Shown in pieces: positions 32,356-45,026 of a stretch of 64,000 nt of DNA; within the stretch, counting starts at the first letter, position 1, and the number at the start of each line of letters is the position of its first letter. The notes under the pieces are model-generated. The model was not told the DNA's origin and searched no databases. It saw nothing but the letters and a program-made list of their open reading frames with translations. Both the position numbers and the translations under genes were made by a program. Source of the stretch: Neoscytalidium dimidiatum (lineage: Eukaryota > Ascomycota > Dothideomycetes > Botryosphaeriales > Botryosphaeriaceae); NCBI GenBank assembly GCA_037367355.1, contig CM074698.1, positions 2,604,001-2,668,000 of the forward strand, in the 5' to 3' direction.

Positions 32356-34138
32356 ATGGCGCTTGATAACGACACCCGCGGCTGGATCATGACCGCCATG
32401 AGCGGCATAGGTAAGTATTCCACCGTGCCCTCGCGCTCGCCTCCCGCGTCTAACTGGGCCTTCTGTGGATCATAGCATGCGTGCTCGGAGGTAAGTGCCG
32501 GATCGCTGCAGCTTCCCGTGCCGCTCTCGACTGATTCATACAACCAGCCTCCGTCATATGCATCGACATCGTCGTCAGGCTGTTCCCGGGCAAGAAGCAC
32601 TTCAGGATCCAGGATAGCAATGTTTTCCTGTCCGCGTCTCTCAGTTTGAGCTTCGGCGTCATGGTAAGGCCGCTTCGCTTACTCCGCGTGATGCCGTACT
32701 GAACAGTCAAAAGCTGTTTTCATCGCTGTATAGCATGCTTCCATCCGCCAAGAACTCTCTTCAGAAAGGCGGCCACTCCCCAAAGGCCGCCGCATGGATC
32801 CTTATCGCCTGCTTCATCGGAGGTGTGGTCGGCATTCAACTCATTTCACGAGTCATCCACCAGTTCATGCCCTCGCATGTTGTCGACTGCGACCACACCC
32901 ATGACGACGAGGAGTCGGCAAAGCAGGACCATGACTTTGACAAAACGTCTCGCCCCCATGGCCGTGAGCACGGAAATGGCCTACCAAAATACTCAGGTCA
33001 GCACCACCTAGGTTTGCCAAACAGTGGCGCCGTTAGCCTTGATGCCTCTGCGCATAGCGAGTTGTTCAACAGCACCGACTCGTTCCGCCCGCCAAAGAAC
33101 TACCCTCCCGCGCGGAGGCCATCTTTTCCGGCTCAGCTGGCACACAAAGCTTCTCAGATAATGATGAAGACCAAGCGTTGTGATGAAGTTGGGCCTTGCC
33201 ACGGTTACACCGACCCGTGCGGCACAGAGTGCTTCAAGATTGTGCAAGCCAGAGGCGGTACCAGAGCTCCAGTTCATACCTGGCCCCGACAACCCGGCAT
33301 TTCTAGGAGCGTTACTACGCCTCATTCTTCAACGACGCATCCAGCTGCGCTGCAGTCAGAGCGCCAACCTCTACTTTCGCACAGCTCGGAGTACGCCGAT
33401 GCCGGCTACAGAACTCTTTCGCCACTTGCTAGCCCGGGGAATGCCAATGGCGGCCCCAAACCTAGAAGCACACACTCAATCCGTTCGACCCACGATGACC
33501 ATGACCATCACGACCATGACGGACATGGACATGATGTTGACGACCACGAGCGTCATGATCATGCCCACCATTTAGAGCAGAGTCACCATCACCACCACGT
33601 CCCCACCAACGCATTTATGTCTATCGGCCTCCAGACCTCACTTGCAATAGCGCTACACAAACTCCCTGAAGGATTCATCACCTATGCTACCAATCATGCA
33701 AACCCACAACTTGGATTTGCCGTCTTTCTTGCTCTGTTCATACACAACATCACCGAAGGCTTCGCTATGGCTCTTCCTCTATACCTTGCAATCAACAGTA
33801 GATGGAAGGCTATGCTAATCAGCAGTATCCTAGGAGGAGCAAGTCAGCCACTTGGTGCAGGTGTTGCAGCCTTGTGGTTCAGAATTGCCGGGCGGACAGG
33901 TATCGGTGAGCCCGGCGAGTCTGTGTATGGAGGCATGTTTGCTGTGACCGGTAAGTGCCTAACCGCGCCCAACTTATCCAGCTGATTATTGACTTTTCAT
34001 ACAGCCGGTGTCATGACCTCTGTGGCATTGCAGCTTTTTCAGGAGAGCATGGGTTTAACGCACAGTCGGAGCCTTTGCATGATCTTCGCTTTTGTGGGCA
34101 TGAGCATTTTGGGTGTCAGCTCTGCTTTGACGGCATAA
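32356..34138 (+). CDS. ZRT3: ZIP-family zinc transporter, vacuolar ZRT3 type
   Basis: Five exons: 32356-32410, 32476-32490, 32548-32663, 32714-33950 and 34005-34138, giving 518 residues. Exon 2 is a 15-nt microexon. The N-terminal helices read GWIMTAMSGIACVLGASVIC, then LSASLSLSFGVMLFSSLYS. A long loop (residues ~115-345) has two His-rich blocks (HDDHDHHDHDGHGHD and SHHHHHV) as expected for zinc-binding loops, plus a Cys pattern (CHGYTDPCGTEC). The C-terminal half has the two ZIP signature helices: IALHKLPEGFITYAT and FIHNITEGFAMALPL, followed by SSILGGASQPLGA, and ends MSILGVSSALTA. Yeast Zrt3 exports zinc from the vacuole to the cytosol; the same role is inferred. Each junction keeps family sequence in phase, and the acceptor of exon 4 is AAAAG, giving VMLFSSLYSML. 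Confidence 0.9.
32476..32490 (+). other. 15-nt microexon of the zinc transporter gene
   Basis: Flanked by CATAG on the left and GTAAGT on the right. It contributes the five codons that bridge GI and ASVIC (A-C-V-L-G) and is the exact length needed to keep phase between exon 1 (ending in phase 1) and exon 3. Confidence 0.75.
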
Positions 34139-37100
34139 AAGGCTTTCATGGATCGTAGCATTTCGGATTCGGCGCACACATTTGTTCGGAATTTGGCTTC
34201 TGCTGGCAGGAAAATTTGGATGATAGGCTTGACAACTAGTCTTTAGCATTAGCGGACTCATGATCTTAGAATATGATATTCTCGCATTCTTTCGTGTACT
34301 TCTATTCGGCATAGTCCCTGGCTGTTATTCACTGATACATCTGAGCACCTTTATTGGTCGGAGCTCATATCTTTTCCAGATTTCTTCTTCTTACACACCC
34401 CCCCTTTTCAATTTGTTATAATGGTTGTCTTTTGTGGACTAGGTTGAGCAGTCAAATGACCGTCTCTATTTAACGAAACTATATCATCCTCCAGACGCGC
34501 CCTTGTGTTCGTCTCGATACCCGACACTTGTCAATTGTAAGACGACCGAGCAATATCGCGCATTAGCAACTACGACTCCGACAGCCAGTTCGATACCTAT
34601 CATTTTCGCTTTCATTATGTTCAATGTTAAATTTTATCAGGATCTTTAAATCCTTCTACAATATGGTTTTCTTCTAGCTGTTACCTTCTAGTATGCGTGT
34701 GCACGTTCACTCATAACGCCGCTACGAACATGCTGACTTGCCTATCGATCTTCATCATCGAGACAACACAAAACTAATCAGATTTATCATTTGAAATGAA
34801 TGAGGGAATCAACGTTTTATACTGACACTGCAATGTGCTTACCGCCGTATTCATGCAATTCTGCTCCTATCCGTGCTGCCAACCACTCACGGATTAGGCC
34901 GGTTAGATACCCACACTGCGCAAGTCAAGCAAACCCAGCCAAAGCCACACAAATCCTCCAACTCACCAAGCCCTGCCGCAGACAGTAGCATCGGTATGAG
35001 ATGTCTCAAACATCACGGGAAAGTGAAGCTTGGCTATCGGGCTCCCTCTGAACCGCGGACGGTCTTTTTTGGTAAGCCTATAATGGGAAGGATCTTGCAA
35101 TTGAAGTATTTCCAGCACTTATATTGGCAGTAGTCAGAAACCGAAGCAAGTAATACCGTATTACGTTCGCAAAATTCTGAGATGAGGAGATCAGATCTTT
35201 TGAAAAAAAAAAAGAAAAAGAAAAGTTTGCCTGGGAGAGGGGGGGGGAAGAAGAATGAATGACAGGTTGAAGCATTATGAAAATTTCTGTTCAATGGACA
35301 AGGAAGTTTTGAGCCTATCCACGGTAATTTATAACATGTACTTTAGTACCTCAAGAGAGATATTCTGAGTGCTGTAGTTGGAGACTTAGGTCCATGGAAA
35401 AGCTTTTGGCGATGATTTGGCCACAAATGGCGTTGTCCTGTCTGAGTTCTCGGCCCTCAAAGCGTACATATTGATCTCTTCACCTCAAGGGGCGTGGCGG
35501 TCACCCAAATATTCGCCCCCACATCCTTCTGCAATATTTTCAATGCCAGTAGCTTTACCAAAACCCCACCGTGCGTCACCTATCAGTCAGGCCATTATCC
35601 AGAAGCCGGTGTATCGGCGCCGCGGAGGAACTTCCATGGTCGGGCACGATTGGGTCCATAGAGGAGGTTGCTAGAAGACGTGGAGGTGCCTTTATGGAAG
35701 CTGCTGCTGCATTGCGAATCTTCTCTGCAGGTCCATCGTTCTACGCGAGCAGCTCAGACCAATAGGCGACAGTGCCGATTTGTGGTAGATGCATGGATGA
35801 TGTGTTCGTGCGGGTTGGTGTTGAGTTGGCGATGCGGGCGAGCGGGGAACGGACAAGCGAGTCAATTGTCGCGCTGTACTCCCATACGCCCGACTCCGGC
35901 GGCCACAATCGTAGCCCGAGCAAAGTTGGAAGGGAAAAAGAAAGGATGGTGCAGATTTCCAGCTGAAGATTGTCGCTGCAGAAGCAAACAGGAGTATCCA
36001 CTTTGGGGAATTCCATGCGCAAAAAGAAATCACATGTTGCGTGTAACGGAGCCCCGCCGGGCTAAGTCACTGTCAGACACAAAACTCTTTCGCTTCACGA
36101 TTCAGCAGCTGGTAGACTTGCGATCGAACTCGGGACATTTCGTGTTCCAAGAACTCTCAGGACGGGAGAAATTGCTGTGAAGCGAACGCTGGGCCGAATT
36201 AGATTGCATTCATCAAGCGCGGACGAGGCAGCTGGTTACATACTCATACCGCTGGAACATAGGGCTGGATGATGAGGTAAGCAGCGGCTCTTTTGCAATA
36301 GAATCTTAGCTAAATTTCAGAGATCGGTGTTGATACGAGGTCCATTTGTGGTTCGCAATCAAAGGAAAAGAGAGCAGTGTAGATACGCGACGGTATGCTG
36401 TTTTGGCGCGTGGGGCTTCCTGCGGCGCACTGCGGGCGATTGCAGTTTGAGTGCAACCGCGGCTGGACGTGCAGGTGGAAATGGGCGAAGGAGGAGTGTT
36501 TGTGCATTAGGTAAATTGTAGGATTCTAGGCCAAGGTAGTGGTTGTGTCCACAAGCGTCGTGGAGCATATGCTCATACTGCTGACTGATTGGCTTGTTTG
36601 AGAGTGATCCGGCGGGGTGGTTGATTATTGCATGCAAATTTCCAGTAAATTGTGAAGCCCAAGCTCGCCCACCCGCCTTGCGCAAGAGCAGGGCAGCAGG
36701 ATTTCCGATGCCGCGGCCGTTGCGTGGCCTCACCGGTCTGCAATTTGCATAGGGAGAAGGGGCGTGCTGACGCTCTGCGAGGTGTGACGAACGCCCAGCT
36801 CACCCGCAGGCGCAATAAATGCGGCGCGCTGAAGAAGGCTCGGGTAAAGTGGTGAAACAGGCGGACTGAGAATCAAACTGTGGTACGGGCAAACTCACGA
36901 ACGCACGATACAACAGGGAGGACAATAAGGGACAGATGACGGGGCGCCGTCGCAATGAGGCTGGGCCAGATGCGGTACGGGAGGCGGACCGCGAAGGTTG
37001 CGCTAACTCGGGGTGTATTGTAAGGGAAACATTCCCCAGTCTTGGCCAGGCAAGCACCGAGCCAGAGCCACGGTCAACGGCGGCATGGGAGCCGGGAGGT

Positions 37101-37386
37101 GGGAGGTCGTGATGCGTCTGTCATAGTGATTGTTGATAGTTGTTGACGGCGGCGCTGGTGGTGAGCAGGCGTTGGCGGGGAGGCAGCGGCGACCGGAATG
37201 CCCCCCCCGAGGCTCCGAGGTCGGAGGCGGCGGTAGGCAAGCTCCAGCGCTAAGCCAGCCAGGGCTCGCAGAATAATTATCGAGAGCTTCATTCGTTGAC
37301 TCAACTCCGTATCCGCGAATTTTGTGAGAAGCTCAATCGACTCACCTTGCGGCTTGCCTGGGAGAAGAGGTCATCAAGAACCCGCA
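34139..37386. other. 3.2-kb gene-free region
   Basis: AT-richer spacer (34.2-35.4 kb) followed by mixed DNA. A-run at about 35200 and short G run at about 35240. The frame at 35668-36180 (170 codons) lacks any domain and is Arg/Cys/Trp-rich; I do not regard it as a gene. The last ~0.2 kb carries the ILV3 promoter. Confidence 0.5.
37297..37303 (+). promoter_or_regulatory. Gcn4/CPC1/CpcA binding site TGACTCA upstream of ILV3
   Basis: A perfect TGACTCA heptamer lies 84-90 bases before the ILV3 start codon. This is the established target of the bZIP activator of general amino acid control in fungi, and branched-chain amino acid genes are classical targets. A weaker CGACTCA follows at about 37338. 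Confidence 0.6.
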
Positions 37387-39270
37387 ATGCTTCTCCCCAG
37401 AATACCTTCCATGCCTGTGCGCCCGGCAATGCGCGCCAGGACGCCGTGGCGGTCGGTGTGAGTCCTCTATAATCACCATCACAGACACCACTAGAGCCCA
37501 ACCCATTGACTCTCGTGTGACAGGAGGGCTCTCTCCTCGACCGTCGCTCGCCACAACGATGAGGGCCTCAATAAGGTCAGCCGTCATATCACCCAGCCCA
37601 AGTCGCAGGGCGCTTCGCAGGCCCAGCTCTACGCGACTGGCATGACCGAAGAGGACATGAACAAGGCCCAGGTCGGCATCTCGTCCGTCTGGTACTCCGG
37701 CAACCCCTGCAACATGCATTTGATGGACCTCAACAACAAGATCAAAGAGGGTGTGCAGCGCGCTGGTCTTGTTGGCATGCAGTTCAACACCATCGGTGTC
37801 AGTGACGGTATCTCTATGGGCACCAAGGGCATGCGATTCTCCCTCCAGTCAAGAGACCTGATCGCCGACTCCATCGAGACTGTTATGAATGCTCAGTGGT
37901 ACGATGCCAACATCTCCATTCCTGGCTGCGACAAGAATATGCCTGGCGTCTTGATGGCTATGGGCCGCGTCAATAGGCCTTCGCTTATGGTCTACGGTGG
38001 CACCATCGCCCCGGGATGTGGCAAGCTCCCTAAGAACCCTACCCTCGACATTGTCTCTGCCTTCCAGGCCTACGGGCAGTTCATCACAGGTGATATTAAC
38101 GAGGAAGAGCGCTTTGATATCATCAGACATGCCTGCCCCGGCAGCGGTGCTTGCGGTGGTATGTACACTGCAAACACTATGGCTAGCGCTATTGAGGTCA
38201 TGGGCATGTCTTTGCCCGGGTCTTCGTCCAACCCTGCTGAGTCTCAGGCAAAGGTTCTTGAATGTCTTGCTGCCGGTGGCGCCATTAAGAACCTTCTTAA
38301 GGAGGACCTCCGTCCGCGCGACATTCTCACGAGGCAAGCATTCGAGAACGCCATGGTACTTGTCACCATCACCGGTGGCTCTACCAATGCTGTCCTTCAC
38401 CTGATCGCCATTGCCGATTCTGTTGGCGTCAAGCTCACCATCGAGGACTTCCAGGCCGTCAGCGACCGCACTCCCTTCCTCGCGGACCTGAAGCCTTCCG
38501 GCAAATATGTCTTCGCCGACCTGTTCGAGATTGGCGGCACTCCGTCTTTGATTAAGTTCCTGCTCAAGGAGGGTCTCCTAGACGGCAACCAGATGACTGT
38601 CACCGGCAAGACTCTGAAGCAGAACGTGGAGAATGCACCGGACTTCCCCAAGGATCAGCAGATCATCCGTCCCCTGAACAACCCCATCAAGTCGACTGGG
38701 CACTTGCAGATCTTGCGTGGCAGCCTGGCTCCTGGCGGCTGTGTGGGCAAGATTACGGGTAAGGAGGGTCTGCGCTTTGTGGGTAAGGCCAAGTGCTACG
38801 ACGCCGAGGACGACTTCATCACTGCGCTAGAGAGGGGCGAGATCAAGAAGGGCGAGAAGACGGTGGTGGTTATCCGATACGAGGGTCCCAAGGGCGGCCC
38901 GGGCATGCCGGAGATGCTGAAGCCTAGCTCTGCAATTATGGGGGCTGGACTGGGTCACGACGTCGCGCTCATCACGGACGGGCGCTTCAGCGGTGGCAGT
39001 CACGGATTCCTGATCGGCCACATTGTGCCGGAGGCGCAGGTGGGTGGGCCCATTGGTCTGGTGCAGGACGGCGACGAGATTTCCATCGACGCCGAAACGA
39101 ATGAGATGAACCTGCATATCAGCGAGGAGGAAATGGCGAAGCGGAGGGCAGCGTGGGTCGCGCCGCCGCTCAAGTACTCCAAGGGCGTGCTCTCCAAGTA
39201 CGCCAAGCTGGTGAAGGACGCCAGCCAGGGGTGCATCACGGACGCAGAGGACATTCCTGTCGCTGTTTGA
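37387..39270 (+). CDS. ILV3: dihydroxy-acid dehydratase, mitochondrial
   Basis: Catalyses dehydration of 2,3-dihydroxy acids to 2-oxo acids, the third step of valine and isoleucine synthesis, in mitochondria. Two exons, 37387-37457 and 37524-39270, with a 66-bp intron, give 605 residues (yeast Ilv3 585). The first ~35 residues ([20 protein letters not shown] and on to ALSSTVAR) are a presequence. Cluster-binding Cys are seen in [21 protein letters not shown] and [16 protein letters not shown]; the conserved [11 protein letters not shown] motif is near the C-terminus, where the catalytic Ser lies. The start was extended past the internal ATG at 37642 because the conserved [17 protein letters not shown] lies upstream of it. 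Synonymous sites shift to G in the last 400 bases. Confidence 0.96.
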
Positions 39271-40922
39271 GGGCTAAAAACGGCTCCTGCGTAAGCCAAA
39301 AGCTTGATTGTTTGGATTCTGTACGATGTGGGCGTTCGGGCGGAAATAAATCACGGCGGGTCTTTCTTGCAGCTTTGGGACGAGCATAGCGCGTATTGTG
39401 AGGGCAAAAACCGAGCGGTACCTGGCTGGCTGGGAGCAGCCCGGGTACCTGGAAATGAAGTGATTGGACCACAGCTGGATCTCTCGGCGTGGAAATAGCC
39501 GAAAGGCAGTTCGCGAGTTTATCTGGCAAGCTCAGCGCTGCGTGTGCGCACCGGGTGGCCCGCAAGCTTAGCTTATCTGGTCGCACCGCGAGCTCGTCTG
39601 GCAGAGCTGGGCGCTGGGAGCTGGCCGACTGGCGGGCGCATTCAGGAGTTTTTGATGACGGGCTGCACGACCCCTGCTGCGAGTCGGCAGATTGCCCAGA
39701 TGCAGGCGCGTGGCGCCGGCGACCCGTGTGACGCTTCTCGGGCGCGCGGCCGGCCATTGGCTTCGTGCCGCCCAGGCCTTAAAATATAGCCGCTGGCGGC
39801 AGCATGATCAGCCTCTGGCCCAGCTGCACGCCGATCACAGCGCGTCGTTACGAAGCCCGCTCTGGCGCTGTTGGTGGGCCTGTGCCTGTGTGCCTGTGTC
39901 GTGAGGCTGCGTTGCGCGCGGCGGAGGCTTGCGGGAGGCAGCGCAGCAGGGCGGGCGAATGTGCGGTGCTGGCGCTGGCGCTGGCGCTCGAGGTGGTGGA
40001 GGTGTGCGGCGCCGGGAGCCCACGCCCGCTGTCCGCCGTCCGCTGTCCGCTGCCCGCCGCTCGCTGCTCGCTGCTCGCTGCTCGCTGCCCGCTGCCCGCC
40101 GACTCGTGTCCCGGCAGCGGCCTGTTTGGCGGCCGGGGCGCGCTCATTGGCCTGGGGCGATCCAATAGTTGCGGGTGCATGGCCGTTCCTCGTCGCTCAA
40201 ATCCACCAGCAGCAAGCTCCCCGGGCCCGCAACTCGCCATGCAAAAGCCCATGCCCAGCTGCTTGTGCCCGCCCTGATTGCTGCGCACCTCACTTCCGCA
40301 GAGCGGCCGCTTCCAGAGCCTAGAACCCTCGAAGCGGCAGTCGCCCCGACCGGCCGCCGTCCACCACGCCCGCCTGTCAGCCTCTCGCCCTGCCCTGCAC
40401 TCCGGCTGCTGCACACTCCCCTACCTTACCGCTCCTAGCTGCCACCGCTGTGCTGCCCTCGCTCTCTCCCACGAGACTCCCAAGCCAAAGCGTTTCGTCA
40501 TCGCAAGCTGCCCGCCTAGGCCCGCTGGACCACCCAGCCGCCCGTGACTGGCTGCGACTCTCATTTCGGTTAGCGAGCGATTCACGGAGTATCCCAGCCT
40601 CCCAACCCATCTCGCCCGCGCTGCGACTGCCATCACTCTCCCTCTGGCTCCCCTCGACGCACCAAAGCGAGACCCTACTCAAAGCGCCCGCCCGAAGCTG
40701 CAGCGCAGGAGAGCATCCGCTGCGCGCGCAACGACAAGCCCCCCGCCCACACAGTCCTCGACCGATCCGCCCACCGCTCCGCCCGGGTTGCTGCATTTGG
40801 AAGCTCACAACTTCACTCCCACGCCTGCCCGCGCCCACTCCAGCAGAGCGCCATCCGCGTCCCCGAGCCGCCGACGAGTTTGACAATATCCCGGAGCCTC
40901 GCAGAGGCATTCGTTGCCCCTC
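39271..40922. other. GC-rich promoter and leader region of the phosphatase gene
   Basis: 1.65 kb with no supported gene. It is GC-rich with strong pyrimidine bias from about 40.0 kb and yields many long false frames (up to 224 codons). A tandem repeat at 40027-40101 is listed separately. Confidence 0.5.
40027..40101. repeat. tandem CTCGCTG/CCCGCTG heptamer repeat
   Basis: A run of related 7-bp units (GTCCGCT, GCCCGCC, GCTCGCT) over about 75 bases, roughly 820 bases before the phosphatase start. Confidence 0.7.
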
Positions 40923-42930
40923 ATGAGCCAGGAGGCTGTGCGGTCGTCCGCAGACCCGCCGACTGCTGTGCAGAAACCGGCGGCGAACGACAATGGCGAG
41001 GCGATAGCGCCGCAGTCCAACGGAAACAGTAAGACACCCAACCCACCTCACCTCATCCCAATGCCCTCCGTGAGACCTCGCTGGCCTGCCGCATCATGCT
41101 GACCGTCGTCGCTGCAGCGACCGCAGGCGCCGCCCCTACCTCTTCGTCAGACAACGCTGCTGGATCAACGTCAGGACAAGCTGCCGGCGCGGAAGACAAG
41201 CCCAAGAGGAAACCCTCGTTCCTGAATGTGCCACACTCGAGTTCGCAAACTGGCGAGGAGGCGGCGGCAAGCGGTTCCGGGCTGAGTGGAGCCACCGCAG
41301 GCGACGGAGCTGAGAGCGTTGGAAGGGGTTCAAAGCGCAGTTTTCTGGGCAAGCGGCGTGCTGGCAGCACTGCGAGTAGCAAGCGCTCCCAAAAGGCGCG
41401 TGCCGCGACAAGCGAGAAGGCTCCTGAGAATGCGCAAGCAGTTGGTGCGGCCGGTCCTGCCCCTCAGGTCCAGCCTAAGAAAAAGAGCGGTGTTTCGAGG
41501 ATCTTACTTATTCTCAACTGCTGCGCTGTGCCGGAAAAGGGCAATGTCGTTGGGCAGGAGGAGTCGCCCGAGGCGCCCAAGAAGGCAACCAAGCTTCGGT
41601 CGGTTCGCAAGCAGTCCGCGCCGCCTACGCCCGCGAAGCAAAAGGATGTGAGTGCGGCAGAGTCTAGCACTGCCGACTCGAAGGAACCGATTGAGGAGAA
41701 GCTTGGCAAGTCGACGGATGCGGGTGCGAAGGATTTCGAAAAGCAGCCCTTGCCGGGAGACGCGCAGGCCGACAAGCCTTTCCCGGAACCGCCATCAGCT
41801 CCATCCCAAGGGAAGAAGTCGTTGGATCAGCCTCTGCCTCCCGTTCCCCAGCCTGACCGTCTCGATACCTCGGCCGCTGCCGAAGATGGTCCCCAAGTCA
41901 ATGTCCAAGCCCCTACTCCGGTTGTGCCGTCGGAGGAACAGGCGATCGCCGACAGGACCCCCGAACAACAAGCGAGGGATGCAGACATTGAGATGACGGA
42001 CGCTGGCCCATCGATACCGATTGCCGCGAACGAGGTTCCCATGACCGAGGAGACCAGTGGTGAGCCTGTGCAGCAGAGAGAAGCAGGCCCGACTAAGATT
42101 GACCTGCCGCCGCCTCCGCCGCTTGTTGATCGCCAGGCTCAGACTGCGCCTCCCTCTGGATCCACACCTCAGAGTCAGGACAGCTCTCTGGCCGTTACCC
42201 CCGCAGAGCCGCAGCAGCAGAAATGGCTTTTGCCGCCCATCAAGCCCGAGTTCAAGGGAAAGAAGTGTTTAGTCCTGGATTTGGACGAGACCCTGGTGCA
42301 CAGCAGCTTCAAGGTGAGCCTGCTTCTCCTTTTCACCACACCGCGAAAACTGACTCAAGTACAGATACTGCATCAGGCCGACTTTACGATTCCCGTCGAA
42401 ATTGAGGGACAGTACCACAATGTTTACGTCATCAAGCGCCCAGGTGTCGATGCCTTTATGAAACGTGTTGGTGAACTATATGAGGTTGTGGTCTTTACAG
42501 CTTCAGTCTCGAAGGTGAGTCTGTGCGCTTCTTCTCCCTTGAGCCCCATCATACTAACGCAATCTAGTACGGCGACCCACTCCTTGATCAACTCGATATC
42601 CACGGCGTCGTCCACCACCGTCTGTTTAGGGAAAGCTGCTACAACCACCAAGGCAACTATGTGAAGGTAAATATTCTCGTTCACGAAAAGGAATTGCAGG
42701 GACTGATTACGTGGCAGGACCTCTCTCAAGTTGGACGTGACCTAAAGGAGACGATTATCATCGACAACTCCCCGACTTCGTACATCTTCCACCCCCAACA
42801 CGCCGTCCCGATCAGCAGTTGGTTTTCGGATGCCCATGACAATGAACTCCTAGATCTCATCCCTGTACTGGAGGACCTCGCTGGTTCTCAAGTTAGCGAT
42901 GTCAGCTTAGTGCTGGATGTGGCCTTGTGA
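40923..42930 (+). CDS. Psr1/NIF-type (FCP1 homology) protein phosphatase
   Basis: Five exons: 40923-41028, 41118-42313, 42365-42514, 42568-42666 and 42718-42930, giving 587 residues. The first ~395 residues are low-complexity (Ala, Ser, Pro, Lys, Glu) with one conserved hydrophobic block, [14 protein letters not shown], whose Cys pair is a likely palmitoylation site as in yeast Psr1/Psr2. The C-terminal phosphatase domain has the DxDxT catalytic motif [15 protein letters not shown], then [49 protein letters not shown] and [18 protein letters not shown]. Psr-type enzymes are plasma-membrane HAD phosphatases linked to sodium and stress response through Whi2; role here is inferred. Intron 42314-42364 is 51 nt without a stop, so it can be read through; splicing gives SSFK|ILHQADF. 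Confidence 0.93.
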
Positions 42931-45026
42931 GTTGTATAGAATTGTTAGCATCAGATGCTACACTGAGAGTGGTTTAGGCATTCCCGAGCAAGAGAATGGT
43001 ACGCGGACTGGGTGAAAACTCAGCGTGCGAAGAATTCGACACACTTGGTGAAGGATATACCTTTGGAGGATTTGCCTTCCTTGGAGGTGCTCCTCAAGCC
43101 TCGCAACCTGTGTCGCGCATCGCGTTCTCGGCAGTGAACCTGCGCCCCTTTGGCGTCCACCATCCCACGACCCCACCGACACAACCCCCCTGGTGCACCT
43201 TATATGGACGCATCGGCGCTTAGACTTGTACTGTTTAATCCCTGTAATCTGCATGACGGGAGAACGGCATTGGTTCCTGGAGAACGAGTTTGAACCTTCC
43301 AATTTCCAGCCCGAGATCACAGGTGGCCTGCCCGGTAACCAGCTACGCGGATTCCTGTCCATACAGAAACGGCCATTTGATCACGGGCACAAAAGTTTTG
43401 GAGGGGCGGCACAGAGCAAAATAGGCGTTTTTTTTTTTGGTTTTCTTTCCTGTTGCGCTATCATTCCTTGCGTTTTCGCCGATTTTGCTGTCCTGGGACG
43501 GACTTTGCATACACCGATTTTCTTTTTCTTTGGCTAGCATTGCGGAGCATTGACATTGGCAGACTCACAGCTTTTTCTTCACTTTCCCTTCTCCACCATC
43601 CTTTTTTCTTCGGCGCCTTCTACAGAAGTCTGCGCATATTGGTCTTCACCACCTGTTCCGATTTCTCCAAGCGAGAGAAAGAGATAGCTTCTCCCTCCGA
43701 CCCTGACCACTTTCCTTTGTCGCTCTCTTCCCCAGACTCTTGCAACACCTTGCTCACACTAAACTGCTTTCTTTTTATAACGCGTTTCTCGGCCTTGCCT
43801 CTTGTTTTTTTTTTTCTTTTTCATCCGTTTTCTTTCTCTTCTTTTTTCCCGTTTTTGATACCACAGGTTGTGTTGGCTTACTTGAGCGCTGCGAACACCA
43901 CCACACCATCCGAAATCATAAAAAAGCTTCATCCCAGTTTCGTCTTTGTTATCCAAGCAGAAGAGATGTGTGCGAGCGGAGAAGAGCAATAAAAGAGATG
44001 AGAAGTAGTAATGCACAGCATGTCAGTGGGACGCATGTACACATGCAATAAGAGTTGAGAAGGCTACGTTCCCAGACTGATAAAGAGATTCCATGTGATT
44101 GCGGGCTAGGTGCGGAATAGCTGTTTCTTGGAGCAGGAGCTGATCCAATACATACAGGTATATGGAGATGGAGAAGGGCTTCGCGCGTTGGACCCCTTAA
44201 CGGGGCAGGAGAGACGGAAGGGATAACACTGAAGCAACAACTGCCATTACTTTTTTCCCCGCTTGACGCGAAGAACAAAGAAACATTTTGCTACTATCTC
44301 ACGTGCGTTCTATCCTATTATGGTCTTGATTCCGAGGTTCCTTTTTTGGAACTACCGCTGCGGAGATCTGCGCCCCAAAAAAGTTGATAGGTGAAACCGA
44401 AACGGTCTGCTGCACAAACATATGCGGTGAAACGATCGAAGTTTGCATTGGCTTAGTGGCAGGGACCGGGCCGCGTTACATGCGAGATGTCCGTTGAGGA
44501 ACGGCGGAAGGGGGAAAGAACCTCGTCTTATGACGTTGGACCAAGGGCTGCATGATACGTATTTTGGGCTGTTGGCGACTGATGCAAGCTACGGCAACAA
44601 CAAAACCCCTGGTATTGGAACCAACAAACGTCCCCCCTCCGCGACACGAAAGATGCACGCCCCAAAAAAAAAAACGGGAACGGGGATGGGACGTGACTGA
44701 TCGCTTTTCTCTTGACTCTTATAAAAACGCATTGACTGATAACTGGCGCCAGCCTGCCAGCCCTCCGCCCCGCGTGTGTCTGTTTCTGGGCCATGTTTCC
44801 TGTAACCTAGCTCTACTCTGCCTCCACGCACGCGACTTAGGACCCTGTTCCTTTTTCCCTTCTTCCGCACATGGCCCTGCCCGTACCGGCCGCACATCGT
44901 CTTCCGCAGACCGTTTAAAACCCAACCGTGTGGACTCACCTTCCTTCCTTCGTCGCTGTCGTCGTCCCCATTTCATACCACCCCCCGGTTACGCACAGTC
45001 CTCCCTTTGCAAGCTCCACACCAAGC
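42931..45026. other. intergenic region
   Basis: 2.1 kb with no supported gene. A T-rich tract (43.43-43.86 kb) gives a Phe/Leu/Ser-rich 179-codon false frame at 43453-43992. From 44.8 kb the sequence is CT-rich and forms the SDS22 leader. Confidence 0.5.

Noticed and set aside
34139..37386. Search for a gene between the zinc transporter and ILV3, including the 170-codon frame at 35668-36180
   Set aside because: No domain, no splice-compatible partner exons, biased composition.
43453..43992. 179-codon Phe/Leu/Ser-rich plus-strand frame
   Set aside because: Lies in a T-rich intergenic tract; composition explains the frame.
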